DNA of 64,000 nucleotides from Streptomyces sp. NBC_00239 (GCF_036194065.1 NZ_CP108095.1:1302001-1366000); one strand, 5' to 3'; positions 26,011 through 35,092 are shown, counted from the stretch's first letter. Notes: generated from the sequence alone by a model not told the origin. Numbers and translations: made by a program.

Positions 26011-28056
26011 TCAGCCCATGACGAATTCGCACCAGACGCATTTGCCGCTGCCGCGGGATTCGACGCCCCAGACGTCGGCCAGGCGGTCGACCAGCATCAG
26101 GCCACGGCCCGATACCCCGGATTCGCCGGCTTCGCGGCGGCGTGGGAGGGCGCTGGAGCGGTCCTCCACCTCTACGCGCAGGCGGCGTTGGGGGCCGGGG
26201 AGGACGCGGAGGGTGACGATGGCCGGGCCGTCGGTGTGCATGAGGGCGTTGGTGACGAGTTCGTCGGCGACGAGTTCGATCTCGTCGGAGCGTTCGCGCG
26301 CGCCCCAGGCGCGGACCGCCGCGCCGATCATGTGCCGGGCGGAGGCCAGCGCTTCGGGGTCGCCCTGGGCCACGTGCTGCTGGAGGCGGCCGCCGGCCTG
26401 CGGGGCGTCTTCGATGCGGCGGCGCAGCAGCAGGAGGGCCATGTCGTCGTCGCCGCCGCGTTCGTCGACGACTTCGCACAGCCGGTCGGCGAGCTGTTGG
26501 AGGTCGGCGGGGCCGCTGTGGATGAGGGAGGTGAGCAGCTGTATGCCGTCGTCGAGGTCGGCTCCGGGCTGTTCGACGAGGCCGTCGGTGCACATGAGCA
26601 GGGTTTCGCCCGGGTCGAGTTCGACGGTGGTGACGGGGTATTCGAGGTGGCCGAACTCGGCGGACAGGCCGAGGGGCATGCCGCCGGTGACGGGCAGCCG
26701 CCGGACGTCGCCGTGCCGGGAGCGCAGCAGCGGGTCGATGTGCCCGGCGCGGACCAGCTGGACGACGCCGGTCGACAGGTCGGCCTCGGCGTAGGCGCAG
26801 GTGGCGAAGCGGTCGGTGTCGAGTTCGTGGAGGAAGCCGGAGGCGCGGGCCATGACGGTGGCGGGCGCGTGGCCTTCGGCGGCGTACGCGCGCAGCACGA
26901 TGCGCAGTTGCCCCATGACGGCGGCGGCGTGCGTGTCGTGGCCCTGGACGTCGCCGATGACGGCGCCGACGCGGCCGCCGGGCAGCGGGATGACGTCGTA
27001 CCAGTCGCCGCCGATGTCCCGGCCCATGCGGGCGGAGCGGTAGCGCACGGCGATCTCGGCGCCGGGGACGGCCGGGATCCGGCGGGGCAGCATGGCCTGC
27101 TGGAGGCCTTCGGCGAGGTCGTGTTCCTGTTCGAGGAGCATGGCGCGCTGGAGGCTCTGCGCGATGCTGCTGCCGAGGGCGACGAGGAGGTTGCGTTCCT
27201 CCTGGGTGAAGCCGTCCTTGTCCTGGTAGAGCAGTCCGATGGCGCCGATGGGGCGCGCCTGCGCGATGAGGGGCAGGTAGGCGGCGGCGGAGATCCGCAT
27301 GGACGAGATCTTGGACCAGAGCCCGGGGTAGCCGGTCGCGAACTCCTCCTGGGAGTCGATGAACCGGGGCTGGAGGGAGCGGACCACCTCGCTCATCGGG
27401 TACTGCTCGTCGATGCGGGTGTAGCGGGTGCCGGGCACGTAGCTGCCGGACGGGCCCTCGGCGACGAGGTGGATGCGGCCGGCCTCGACCAGGCCCATCA
27501 CCATGCCCATGGAGCCGAGCCGTTCCAGGCCGTGGTTGTCGCTCAGCGCGTCGATGACGTCCTGCACGGTGCGGGCGTGCGCGAGTGCGGCCGTGGTGCC
27601 CTCGACGACGCTGGTCTGACGGCGGCGCTCCTCGTCGAGGCCGAGGCGTTCGGCGGAGTGGCTGAGTTCCTCGGTGGCGTCGCGGACGATCCCGATGATC
27701 CGGTACGGGCGCCCGTCGTCGTCGCGCAGCACCCGGCCCTGGGTGTGGGTCCAGCGCAGCCGGCCGTCGCGGCAGCGGATGCGGAAGTACGCGCCGTAGC
27801 TGTCGACGCCGCTCTTGAGGGCGCTGGAGACGAGTGCGTCCAGGCGTACCGACTCGGCCGGCGGCACCCGGGGCGACAGCGACTCGGGCCGGCCGTCGTA
27901 GTCGTCGGCGACCGTGTCGAAGACGTCGAGCGCCGGCGGGTCCAGGTGCATGAGACCCGCGACGAGGTCCCAGTCGAAGCTGCCCATGCGGTTCAGCGCG
28001 AGGCTCTGGTCCGGGTGTGCGGGCCAGTCGTCGGGCAGCGATACGGTGGTCGGCAC
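26011..28056 (-). CDS. PAS-GAF-PP2C (SpoIIE)-HATPase signalling phosphatase
   Basis: 681-residue soluble regulator with PAS (about 20-130), GAF (about 150-310), PP2C/SpoIIE phosphatase (about 330-545) and an anti-sigma-like HATPase domain (about 560-680). Phosphatase metal motifs are present: DIGGDWYDV, GDVQGHD and CTDGLVE. The ATPase N-box reads ADELVTNAL. Such proteins switch anti-sigma-factor antagonists by dephosphorylation in Streptomyces partner-switching networks. No antagonist gene is adjacent. GTG start with a poor ribosome site; the DUF6777 lipoprotein gene ends 51 bases upstream. Confidence 0.92.
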   Translation of the reverse strand: MPTTVSLPDDWPAHPDQSLALNRMGSFDWDLVAGLMHLDPPALDVFDTVADDYDGRPESLSPRVPPAESVRLDALVSSALKSGVDSYGAYFRIRCRDGRLRWTHTQGRVLRDDDGRPYRIIGIVRDATEELSHSAERLGLDEERRRQTSVVEGTTAALAHARTVQDVIDALSDNHGLERLGSMGMVMGLVEAGRIHLVAEGPSGSYVPGTRYTRIDEQYPMSEVVRSLQPRFIDSQEEFATGYPGLWSKISSMRISAAAYLPLIAQARPIGAIGLLYQDKDGFTQEERNLLVALGSSIAQSLQRAMLLEQEHDLAEGLQQAMLPRRIPAVPGAEIAVRYRSARMGRDIGGDWYDVIPLPGGRVGAVIGDVQGHDTHAAAVMGQLRIVLRAYAAEGHAPATVMARASGFLHELDTDRFATCAYAEADLSTGVVQLVRAGHIDPLLRSRHGDVRRLPVTGGMPLGLSAEFGHLEYPVTTVELDPGETLLMCTDGLVEQPGADLDDGIQLLTSLIHSGPADLQQLADRLCEVVDERGGDDDMALLLLRRRIEDAPQAGGRLQQHVAQGDPEALASARHMIGAAVRAWGARERSDEIELVADELVTNALMHTDGPAIVTLRVLPGPQRRLRVEVEDRSSALPRRREAGESGVSGRGLMLVDRLADVWGVESRGSGKCVWCEFVMG

Positions 28057-28107
28057 CGATCCACCATGACACTGTTCGCCGGATTCCTCGACAGGAGGAC
28101 GAGTGGT

Positions 28108-29442
28108 TCAGGCGCTCTCCAGCTGCGAGCCGCGGTCGGTGGCGGGGTCGCCGGACACGCCGCCGTCCGGGAGATCGTAGAGGTCCTCGGGGTGGACGGG
28201 CGGGAGCCGGTCCAGCCGGTCGTCGAGCGGATCGGGAGCGACGGGCTCGTCCGGCCAGGCGGGCAGGTCCGACTCGTCGGGCAGCAGGCCGTCCGACCGG
28301 GACCCGTCCGAGAAGTCGTCCGACAGCCCGTCCGAGAAGCCGTCCGAGAAGCCGTCCGCCAGCTCGTCCGACGACAGGCCGTCCGAGCGGCTCGAGGAGT
28401 CGCCCGGCACGTCGGCGGGCCGGTCCCGGTCGCCGGGTGCGGTGGGTACGTCGGGCAGCGCGGGCCGGGTGGAGGCGGAGGTGCACGGGGCCGGCCGGTC
28501 GCCGGACCCGGCCGGCGCGCTGCCCCCGGACTGCGGCGGAGCGGTGCGGGCCAGGCTGTTGCCGGAGCCGGTGCAGGGGTCGTGCGGGACGGCCGGGGCG
28601 GCGTCGGCGGCGGGGCCGCTGGGGACCGGGCCGCTCGGGTCGAAGGGCGGCGGTTCGGCGGGCACCTTGTCCTGTGCGCCGTCGTCCCCGGACCGGCGTT
28701 CGATCCAGGTGTTGTTGCTGATGTTCACGATGACGAGGTTGTCGACGATCGCGTCGGTCGGCTTGATCACGACGACCTGGGCGGGCTGGAAGCCGGGCCA
28801 CGGGGTGCCCGTGTTGCTGCTGGCGCCGCCTTCGACGGGTGGCATCAGCGGGTTGCCGCAGGCGCACCGCACCCGGGGCAGCCCGTAGTCGTCGACGAGT
28901 ACGGCGGTGCCGGCCTGGAGGACGGCCTGGTAGGCGGCGGCCCGGCCGCCGCGGAAGCCGTGGCTGGTGACGCGGGTGTCGGCGCGCAGCACCACGGGGG
29001 TGAGGCCGCGCAGGAATTCCGCGATCCGGGCGGATTCGACGCCGGCGGCGGCCGCGAAGGCGCGGGCGCGGTTGCGGTCGGCGGCGTAGAAGCGGACCTG
29101 CTGTTCCACGTCGCAGCTGCCTCGTTTGTGCGTGCCGCCGTACAGGCCGGGGGTGGAGCCGGTGACGGCGCGCAGTGCCGCGGCCGGTCCGCTGCCGGCG
29201 GCGCCGGGGCCGGGGCGGCCCTGCTGCCCGGTCCCCTGGTGGGCGGGCGGCGGCAGGGCGGCCAGGGAGGTGGCGGTGGAGGCCGTGAACGGGTCGGGGC
29301 CGGCCGCCACGACGGACTGCAGCAGCACCTCCTGGCCGGTGACGGCCTTCGTCGGCTCGGCTTCGCTGCCGCAGCCCGCAACGGCGAACAGGCCGACGGC
29401 GGCCGTACAGGCCAGGGCATAGCGACGTACCGGTCCGTGCAC
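28108..29442 (-). CDS. DUF6777-type lipoprotein
   Basis: 444-residue exported lipoprotein. GTG at 29442 is chosen over a longer frame because GGGAGA lies just upstream and the leader is then short, ending in a lipobox (LFAVAGC, Cys24). The conserved domain (about 35-215) starts EVLLQSVVAAGPDPFTAST and contains YGGTHKRGSCDVEQ and a RCACGNPLMPP segment, typical of DUF6777. The remaining half is disordered Pro/Ser/Asp-rich sequence with GFSDGFSDGLSDDFSDG repeats. Function unknown. It may be co-transcribed with the PP2C gene. Confidence 0.8.
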   Translation of the reverse strand: MHGPVRRYALACTAAVGLFAVAGCGSEAEPTKAVTGQEVLLQSVVAAGPDPFTASTATSLAALPPPAHQGTGQQGRPGPGAAGSGPAAALRAVTGSTPGLYGGTHKRGSCDVEQQVRFYAADRNRARAFAAAAGVESARIAEFLRGLTPVVLRADTRVTSHGFRGGRAAAYQAVLQAGTAVLVDDYGLPRVRCACGNPLMPPVEGGASSNTGTPWPGFQPAQVVVIKPTDAIVDNLVIVNISNNTWIERRSGDDGAQDKVPAEPPPFDPSGPVPSGPAADAAPAVPHDPCTGSGNSLARTAPPQSGGSAPAGSGDRPAPCTSASTRPALPDVPTAPGDRDRPADVPGDSSSRSDGLSSDELADGFSDGFSDGLSDDFSDGSRSDGLLPDESDLPAWPDEPVAPDPLDDRLDRLPPVHPEDLYDLPDGGVSGDPATDRGSQLESA

Positions 29443-29471
29443 GTGTGATCTCCCGCCTCTTCGCACCTTCC

Positions 29472-29508
29472 CACGCCTCTTCGGCACGCCTTTTCACGCC
29501 TCTTCGGC
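29472..29508. repeat. Short direct repeat upstream of DUF6777 gene
   Basis: CACGCCTCTTCGGC occurs at 29472-29485 and 29495-29508, 23 bases apart, within 70 bases of the lipoprotein start. It could be a two-site regulator target; there is no other support. Confidence 0.45.
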
Positions 29509-29707
29509 CCGGATTGCTCTTCCAGGTGTGCCGCACATCCCGACGGCCCGCAAGCGGTGATCGGCCGCCCGGTGCACGGGCCGTACGCCGGGTTCCGCCG
29601 CGTGGAGTACGGGCCGCGCGGCCCGCCCGCACCCCCTTCCCCGTCCCCTTGCGCATCCGTGCGCACCGCCTCCCGCGCACCGCCCGTACCTCCCCTCCAC
29701 CCCGCTC

Positions 29708-29765
29708 TTGAACGCGTTCAACAAACCTCGTATCGTTCGGCGGGAAGGAACTTGAACACGTTCAA
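29708..29765 (+). promoter_or_regulatory. Promoter flanked by two TTGAAC-N2-GTTCAA operators
   Basis: Two perfect 14-bp palindromes, TTGAACGCGTTCAA (29708-29721) and TTGAACACGTTCAA (29752-29765), are 44 bases apart. The first supplies a -35 TTGAAC (29708-29713), with a -10-like TATCGT at 29731-29736 after a 17-base spacer. The second lies about where the 5' end of the transcript would be. This is a textbook repressor arrangement for the YndJ/DUF1990/lipase-factor genes. The motif is typical of TetR-family sites, but no such regulator gene is adjacent. Confidence 0.75.
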
Positions 29766-29795
29766 GGGATCCGGAATCGTTCGGGGGGGTTCGTC

Positions 29796-30623
29796 GTGTC
29801 CGCGCTGGCAGTCCTGGTGAATCCCGTGGTCACGCTCGGCATGCTGGCGATCGTCCCGGCCGGGCTCGCGCTCGTGGACCGGGACGGGCTCGCCACCCTG
29901 CGCCGCCTGTGGCCGCTGTGCGCCGTACCCGGTGCGGTAGCGCTGTGGCTGCCGCGCGGCGGCCCGGCCACCGCGCTCGCCGCGGTCTACGCCCTGGGCA
30001 CCCTCGTCCTCGCGCTCCAGGCGCCGCTGCGGCTGGCCCGCACCCGCTCGCTCGCGGCCGCCGAGGCCGCCGTGCTGACCGCACTGGTCTCGCCCGCCGT
30101 GGCGGCGACCGCTCTGGCCGCGGAGCGCGCGGGACGGCGGCTGTTCGGTTTCGACCTCGACATCCTGGCGCTGACCGTCCCGCACTTCCACTTCGCGGGC
30201 TTCACCGCAGCCCTGGTCGCCGGGCTGGTCTGCCGGACCTCGGGCTCCGGCACGGCCCGCTTCGCCGGGTACAGCGTGCCCGCCGGCACCCTGCTGGTGC
30301 TCGGCGGCTACTTCACCGGCGATTGGGTGGAGCTGGCCGGTGCGGTCGTGCTCACCGCCGGGATGTGGGCGGTGGCCGTCCACACCTGGCGCGAGCCCCG
30401 CACCCGCGCCCGGGACCCTCTCACCCGCGCCCTGTTCGCCGTCTCGGCCGCCGTGCTCGCGGCCACCATGCTGCTCGCCCTGTGGTGGGCGCTGGGCGAG
30501 GCCGCCCACGTCCCCCACCCCACCCTGACCTGGATGGCCGCCACCCACGGCCTCGGAAACGCCCTCGGCTTCGCACTGTGCGCCGTGCTCGCCTGGCACC
30601 GGATGAAGGAGATCGCACGATGA
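29796..30623 (+). CDS. YndJ-like membrane protein
   Basis: 275-residue integral membrane protein with about eight hydrophobic helices, matching the YndJ-like transmembrane family. A conserved loop reads LTVPHFHFAGFTAALVAGL, with two His that might bind metal or haem. A later DWVELAG and the C-terminal MAATHGLGNALGFALCAVLAW are also typical. The GTG start is 31 bases after the second operator palindrome. The stop overlaps the next gene's start (ATGA). Function unknown. Confidence 0.8.
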   Translation: MSALAVLVNPVVTLGMLAIVPAGLALVDRDGLATLRRLWPLCAVPGAVALWLPRGGPATALAAVYALGTLVLALQAPLRLARTRSLAAAEAAVLTALVSPAVAATALAAERAGRRLFGFDLDILALTVPHFHFAGFTAALVAGLVCRTSGSGTARFAGYSVPAGTLLVLGGYFTGDWVELAGAVVLTAGMWAVAVHTWREPRTRARDPLTRALFAVSAAVLAATMLLALWWALGEAAHVPHPTLTWMAATHGLGNALGFALCAVLAWHRMKEIAR

Positions 30624-31153
30624 CCCGCATCACCAGCCTCCACCGGGACACCGTCAACTACGTGGAGCGCGGCGCCACCCGGCACCGGCCGCTCCCCACC
30701 GGCTACCACCACCTGCACCACCGCGTCCCCATCGGCCACGGCCGCGAGGTGTTCAAGCGCGCCGGGACGGCCGTCACCACCTTCCGCATGCACCGCGCGG
30801 CCGGCGTCCGGGTCCGCGCCGACCGCGAGCGCGCCGAGACCGGCGGCCTGGTCGAGTGCGCGATCGGCATCGGCCCCGCCCGGATCACCGCCCCGTGCGA
30901 GGTCATCTGGACGGCGTACGGGCCCAGCCTGACCGGCTTCGCGTACGGCACCCGGCACGGGCACCCGGAACTCGGCGAGGAGTCGTTCCTGGTCGAGCTG
31001 GGCGAGGACGGCACCGTCTGGTTCGACGTGACCGCCTTCAGCCGCCCGGGCCGCTGGTACACCCGGCTCGCCGGCCCCCTGGTCCCCTTCCTCCAGATGC
31101 GCTACGCCCGGCACTGCGGGCGCACCCTGCGCCGCCTCGCCGCGGGCGGCTGA
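30620..31153 (+). CDS. DUF1990 family protein
   Basis: 177-residue soluble protein with the DUF1990 pattern: a central GREVFKRAGTAVTTFRMHRAAGVRV, then CEVIWTAYGPSLTGFAYGTRHGHPELGEESFLVE and a C-terminal FSRPGRWYTRLAGPLVPFLQMRYARH. The fold resembles small beta-barrel lipid or cofactor binders, but no activity is known. The ATG overlaps the YndJ stop by four bases, so the two are translationally coupled and probably act together at the membrane. Confidence 0.87.
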   Translation: MTRITSLHRDTVNYVERGATRHRPLPTGYHHLHHRVPIGHGREVFKRAGTAVTTFRMHRAAGVRVRADRERAETGGLVECAIGIGPARITAPCEVIWTAYGPSLTGFAYGTRHGHPELGEESFLVELGEDGTVWFDVTAFSRPGRWYTRLAGPLVPFLQMRYARHCGRTLRRLAAGG

Positions 31154-31216
31154 CCGCGCCCCGGCGGATACTGGAGGTCCCGGGGGGCTCCGGCGGCACG
31201 TCGAGGGCGAGCGGCG

Positions 31217-32704
31217 ATGGAGTGGTTCACGGCACCCGAGTACTGGCTGAGCCGGCTGGTCTTCCAGCGGACCCTGGCCCTCGTGTACCTCGCCGCGTTC
31301 CTCGGCGCGGCCCTCCAGTTCCGCGCCCTGATCGGCGAGCGCGGCATGCTGCCGGTCCCCGAGTACGTGCGGTACGTGCCGTTCCGGCGCGCCCCGAGCC
31401 TGTTCCAACTCCGCTACTCCGACCGGCTCTTCGCCACCTGCGCGTGGGCGGGCGCGGCCCTGTCGGCGGCGCTGGCCGCGGGCGCGGCGGACGAGGTGCC
31501 GCTCGGCGCGGCGATGGCGATGTGGGCGGCGCTGTGGGCCGCGTACCTGTCGATCGTCAACGTCGGCCAGACCTGGTACGCCTTCGGCTGGGAGTCGCTG
31601 CTGCTGGAGGCCGGGTTCCTCGCGGTCTTCCTCGGCAACGACCGGGTCGGGCCGCCGGTGCTCGTGCTGTGGCTGCTGCGCTGGGTGGTGTTCCGGGTGG
31701 AGTTCGGCGCCGGGCTGATCAAGATGCGCGGCGACGCCTGCTGGCGCAAGCTCACCTGCCTGTACTACCACCACGAGACGCAGCCGATGCCGGGACCGCT
31801 GAGCTGGTTCTTCCACCGGCTGCCGAGGCCGCTGCACCGGGTGGAGTGCGCGGCCAACCACGTCACCCAACTCGCGGTGCCAGTGCTGCTGTTCACCCCG
31901 CAGCCGGTGGCCTCGGTGGCCGCCGGGATCATCGCGGTGACCCAGCTGTGGCTGGTGTTGTCCGGCAACTTCGCCTGGCTGAACTGGGTGACGATCGCGC
32001 TCGCCCTGTCCGCGGTCGACGTCACGGCCTTCGGCGGCCCGTCCCGCGCCCAGCCCGCGGCGCCGCTCTGGTACGTCGTGCTCGTCTGCGCGGTCGCGGC
32101 GCTGGTGCTGTTCCTCAGCCGCGGTCCGGTGCTCAACATGGTCTCGCGCCGCCAGGTGATGAACCGGTCCTTCGACCCGCTGCACCTGGTCAACAGCTAC
32201 GGGGCGTTCGGCACGGTCGGCCGGATCCGCGACGAGGTGGTGGTGGAGGGCACCCTCGCCGCGTCACCGCGCCGGGACGGCGGCGAGTGGCGGGAGTACG
32301 ACTTCAAGGGGAAGCCCGGCGACGTGCGGCGGATGCCCCGCCAGTACGCCCCGTACCACCTGCGGCTGGACTGGCTGATGTGGTTCGCCGCGCTCAACCC
32401 CGGCTACGCCCGCGACTGGTTCGGGCCGTTCGTGACCCGGCTGCTGGAGAACGACCGGGACACGCTGCGGCTGCTGCGCCGCAATCCGTTCCCGGACGCG
32501 CCGCCGCTGTTCGTGCGCGCCCGGCTGTACCGGTACCGGTTCACGGGCCTGCGCGAACTGCGCAGCACGGGCGCCTGGTGGCACCGCACCCTGCTGCGCG
32601 AGTTCATGCCGCCGACCCGGCTGGCCGCCGAGCGCGGAGCCGGCGAGGAGGGCGGGGCCGGTGCGGAGGGCGAGGAGGCGCGCCGGGGCCGGGCGGGCGG
32701 CTGA
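31217..32704 (+). CDS. Lipase maturation factor (LMF) family membrane protein
   Basis: 495-residue membrane protein of the LMF1-like family. The N-terminal two thirds contain about eight hydrophobic segments with the family-typical NVGQTWYAFGWESLLLEAGFL and GAGLIKMRGDACWRKLTCL plus YYHHETQPMP stretches. The C-terminal part is soluble (EWREYDFKGKPGDVRRMPRQ, then APYHLRLDWLMWF). In vertebrates LMF1 helps fold secreted lipases; bacterial roles are not established. It lies 63 bases after DUF1990 and is probably in the same operator-controlled unit. The last 30 residues are Glu/Gly/Ala-rich and look dispensable. Confidence 0.88.
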   Translation: MEWFTAPEYWLSRLVFQRTLALVYLAAFLGAALQFRALIGERGMLPVPEYVRYVPFRRAPSLFQLRYSDRLFATCAWAGAALSAALAAGAADEVPLGAAMAMWAALWAAYLSIVNVGQTWYAFGWESLLLEAGFLAVFLGNDRVGPPVLVLWLLRWVVFRVEFGAGLIKMRGDACWRKLTCLYYHHETQPMPGPLSWFFHRLPRPLHRVECAANHVTQLAVPVLLFTPQPVASVAAGIIAVTQLWLVLSGNFAWLNWVTIALALSAVDVTAFGGPSRAQPAAPLWYVVLVCAVAALVLFLSRGPVLNMVSRRQVMNRSFDPLHLVNSYGAFGTVGRIRDEVVVEGTLAASPRRDGGEWREYDFKGKPGDVRRMPRQYAPYHLRLDWLMWFAALNPGYARDWFGPFVTRLLENDRDTLRLLRRNPFPDAPPLFVRARLYRYRFTGLRELRSTGAWWHRTLLREFMPPTRLAAERGAGEEGGAGAEGEEARRGRAGG

Positions 32705-32749
32705 GGGCCGCCACCGCGCCCGGCCCGGCGGTGCGTGCGGGAGGGCCGC

Positions 32750-33733
32750 TCAGCCTGCGAGCAGCGCGGCCTCGCGGGCCGCGTCCAGCCCGGGGGCGGG
32801 CCGGTCCGGGCGCTGCGGGGCCACGCCGCCGAGCTCCTGCAGCCACCGCCAGGTGTCGGCGACGGTGTCGGCGACGGGCCGGCAGACGAGTCCGGCGCCG
32901 AGCGCCTTGGAGACGTCCCCGCCGTACATGTAGTCGTGCATCTCCCCCTCGGGCACCCACACCGGCAGCTCGGTCCACGGCTCCACCCCGGCCGCGAGCA
33001 CGGCGGCGGGATCCGTCCAGCGCAGCCGGGCGCCGCCGCCGGTGACCTCGGCACACGCCTCCAGGAAGTCGCCCAGGGTGGCGTGGCCGGTCGGGCAAAC
33101 GATGTCGTACGGGCCGCCCAGCCCGCGGACGGCCGCGTCCAGGGACCAGGCTGCGAGGTCGCGTACGTCGATGTACTGGAGCGAGAGCTCGCGCGGGCCG
33201 GGGGCGATCATGTCGCCGCCGCGCGCGGCCCGGTTCAGCCACCAGGGCAGTCGGCCGACGTTCTCGTACCGGCCGAGGATCAGGCCGGGCCGTACGAGCA
33301 GCGCGCGGTCTCCGAAGGCGTCGAGCACGGCCAGCTCGGCGCCGCGCTTGTCCTCCGCGTACGCCTTGGCACCGGCGTCGGGGGAACCCTCGACGAGCGG
33401 GCCGTCCTCGGTGTGGCCGGCCGGCGCCGGGTAGGTGTAGACGGACCGGCTGGAGACGTACACGTACCGGCCGACCCGGCCGGACAGTAGCCGCGCGCTG
33501 TCGCGGACGGCGGTGGGAGCGGCACCCCAGGTGTCGACGACGACGTCCCACTCCCCCTCGGCGAGGGCGGCGAGCCCGTCGGGGGTCAGCCGGTCGCCGT
33601 GCAGGGAGGTGACACCGGGCGGCGGCGCGTGGTGGCCGCGGTGGAACACCGTGACCTCCCAGCCGCGGGCGAGGGCGTCCTCGGTGATCGCGCGGCCGAC
33701 GAATTCGGTCCCGCCGAGCATCAGGAGTTTCAT
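32750..33733 (-). CDS. NAD(P)-dependent epimerase/reductase (extended SDR)
   Basis: 327-residue extended short-chain dehydrogenase. Starting at ATG 33733, it opens with a Rossmann motif (LLMLGGTEFVGRAI), then VDTWGAAP and VYVSSRSVYTYP. The active-site lysine is probably in YAEDKRGAELAV (YxxxK). Substrate binding is suggested by DVRDLAAW and a C-terminal helical part. Similar actinobacterial proteins are annotated as reductases or nucleotide-sugar epimerases, and the substrate cannot be named. It converges with the lipase-factor gene 45 bases away. Confidence 0.88.
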   Translation of the reverse strand: MKLLMLGGTEFVGRAITEDALARGWEVTVFHRGHHAPPPGVTSLHGDRLTPDGLAALAEGEWDVVVDTWGAAPTAVRDSARLLSGRVGRYVYVSSRSVYTYPAPAGHTEDGPLVEGSPDAGAKAYAEDKRGAELAVLDAFGDRALLVRPGLILGRYENVGRLPWWLNRAARGGDMIAPGPRELSLQYIDVRDLAAWSLDAAVRGLGGPYDIVCPTGHATLGDFLEACAEVTGGGARLRWTDPAAVLAAGVEPWTELPVWVPEGEMHDYMYGGDVSKALGAGLVCRPVADTVADTWRWLQELGGVAPQRPDRPAPGLDAAREAALLAG

Positions 33734-33927
33734 GGGCGCCAGCCTGCCCGGGGCTTGCGACCGCAGAAAGGCAAGATCGCCCAGAGCGGACGGAACACGC
33801 TGAGCGCGAAAACCGCAGGACGGCGCCGGAAACGGGAACCGCCCCCGCAACGGTGCGTCGCGGGGGCGGTACGGATGCGCAGGGTCCGGATCCACAGCGC
33901 CGGTCCGCAGGGTCCGGGCCGGGGTCC

Positions 33928-33953
33928 GGCGCCGGCCGTGGGGGGCCGGCGCC
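33928..33953 (-). terminator. Hairpin downstream of the 56-residue gene
   Basis: Ten-base stem GGCGCCGGCC (33928-33937) with GGCCGGCGCC (33944-33953) and a 6-base loop, 21 bases beyond the stop of the small leftward gene. Confidence 0.65.
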
Positions 33954-33974
33954 GTCCGGCGTGTTCCCTCGGGG

Positions 33975-34145
33975 TCAGTCGATGCCCGGCAGGATGTGCG
34001 GCTCCGCGAGGTCGTCCTCGTAGCCGGCCAGCCGGATCGGGGCGGACCTGGCCCACACCTCCAGGCTGCCGAGCTCGTCGGAACGGGTGGCCCGGACGGG
34101 TCGTTCCGTCAGGCTCTGCTCGTGCTGCGTCAACTCTGGTGTCAC
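33975..34145 (-). CDS. Small 56-residue protein, unknown
   Basis: A short gene with good signals: AAAGGAG six bases before a GTG at 34145, and a strong hairpin after the stop. The product starts VTPELTQHEQSLTERPVRA, continues with EVWARSAPIRLAGYEDD and ends LAEPHILPGID. It is polar, has no membrane helix or signal peptide, and contains no Cys. A charged N-terminal half followed by a Pro/Asp/Glu-containing end is compatible with a peptide precursor or a small regulatory protein. However, no modification enzyme lies nearby, so I assign no function. Confidence 0.7.
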   Translation of the reverse strand: MTPELTQHEQSLTERPVRATRSDELGSLEVWARSAPIRLAGYEDDLAEPHILPGID

Positions 34146-34462
34146 CGCGCACTCCTTTGTGTCGCATAACCCGTCGGGCGGTCCGCGCCGGTCGCTGCCG
34201 GCCGCTGTGGCCATCCGTCGGGGCAGGGGAATGTAAAGGACAGTCCGGTCGCGGTGGCGCCGTTGTTCTGGTGCGGAGCGGGCCTTGGTGGGGCCTTCCG
34301 TGAGCCTCAGAGTACACATATGAGCGCGGTTGCGCTCGATAGGGGGTCCGGTTCCGGCCTGTGCCCTGACCTTCGCCCTCTGTTCAGCACCCCGTCCGGC
34401 GTGCCGTTCACCGAGGCGTGTTCTGCTCGGCGGGCATGCGGCGGCGCGGGGAGGGAGCTGTG
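34146..34462. promoter_or_regulatory. Divergent promoter region with palindrome
   Basis: A 317-base gap between the small leftward gene and the HD-domain gene. It holds a perfect inverted repeat GAGCGC-ggtt-GCGCTC (34322-34337) and a less GC-rich ACACATATG just before it. I could not define -10/-35 boxes. Confidence 0.4.
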
Positions 34463-35032
34463 ATGGCAGGGACGGTGCAGGGAATCCGTGACGTGGGTGA
34501 ACTGATGGAGCTGCTGCACCGGTGCAGGGGCGCCTGGGACACACCGGACGGCAGTGGCGACCCGGTCGACCTGCACGACCACGCCCTGCAGACTGCGGCG
34601 CTGCTCCGCCGCTCTCACCCGTTCGACAAGGAACTCCAGGTCGCGGGCCTGGTGCACGACCTGGGGCACCTGCTGCTGCCGGGGGACGACGCGGGCCACG
34701 CCGAGCACGCGGCGGACGCGGTGCGGACGCTGCTCGGGGCGCGGGTGGCCCGGCTGGTGCGGCTGCACGTTCCGGCCAAGCGGTACCTGGCCGCCGTGGA
34801 GCCGCAGCGGGCGCTCTCGCCGCAGAGCGCACTCACGCTGCGCGCCCAAGGTGGCGTGATGAGCGCGGCGGAGGCCCGTGCGTTCGCGGGCGACCCGGAG
34901 GCGGCGGGGGCGGTGATACTGCGGCAGGCGGATGATGCGGGCAAGGTGGTCGGGCTGGACGCGGGCGTCATGGAGGACTGGCGTCCGGTCCTGGAACTCG
35001 TCGCGGCCGGCCGCCACGACCACGCGCCCTGA
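34463..35032 (+). CDS. HD-domain protein (PhnZ/MIOX-like)
   Basis: 189-residue metal-binding HD-domain protein. ATG at 34463 follows GGGAGG. Likely ligands are in LHDHALQTAALL, the core LVHDLGHLLLPGD (HD pair), then HAEHAADAV and VRLHVPAKRYLA. The small all-helical layout and the LVHDLGH segment resemble the mixed-valent di-iron oxygenases PhnZ and myo-inositol oxygenase more than HD phosphohydrolases. No phosphonate genes are adjacent, so the substrate is open. Confidence 0.75.
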   Translation: MAGTVQGIRDVGELMELLHRCRGAWDTPDGSGDPVDLHDHALQTAALLRRSHPFDKELQVAGLVHDLGHLLLPGDDAGHAEHAADAVRTLLGARVARLVRLHVPAKRYLAAVEPQRALSPQSALTLRAQGGVMSAAEARAFAGDPEAAGAVILRQADDAGKVVGLDAGVMEDWRPVLELVAAGRHDHAP

Positions 35033-35092
35033 CGGGCACCCGCACCCTGCCTCGGCGGGCAATCCCCAGCCTCGCCGGTGTCCGGCGCATTA

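Noticed and set aside
24610..29448. A 1612-codon open frame on the + strand
   Set aside because: It is antisense to Fpg, RNA ligase, PP2C and DUF6777 genes, all with clear domains. Long antisense frames are expected at this GC content, and the product is Gly/Arg/Val-rich without any domain.
34463..35032. Phosphonate catabolism gene cluster
   Set aside because: The HD protein resembles PhnZ, but no phnY or C-P lyase genes accompany it.
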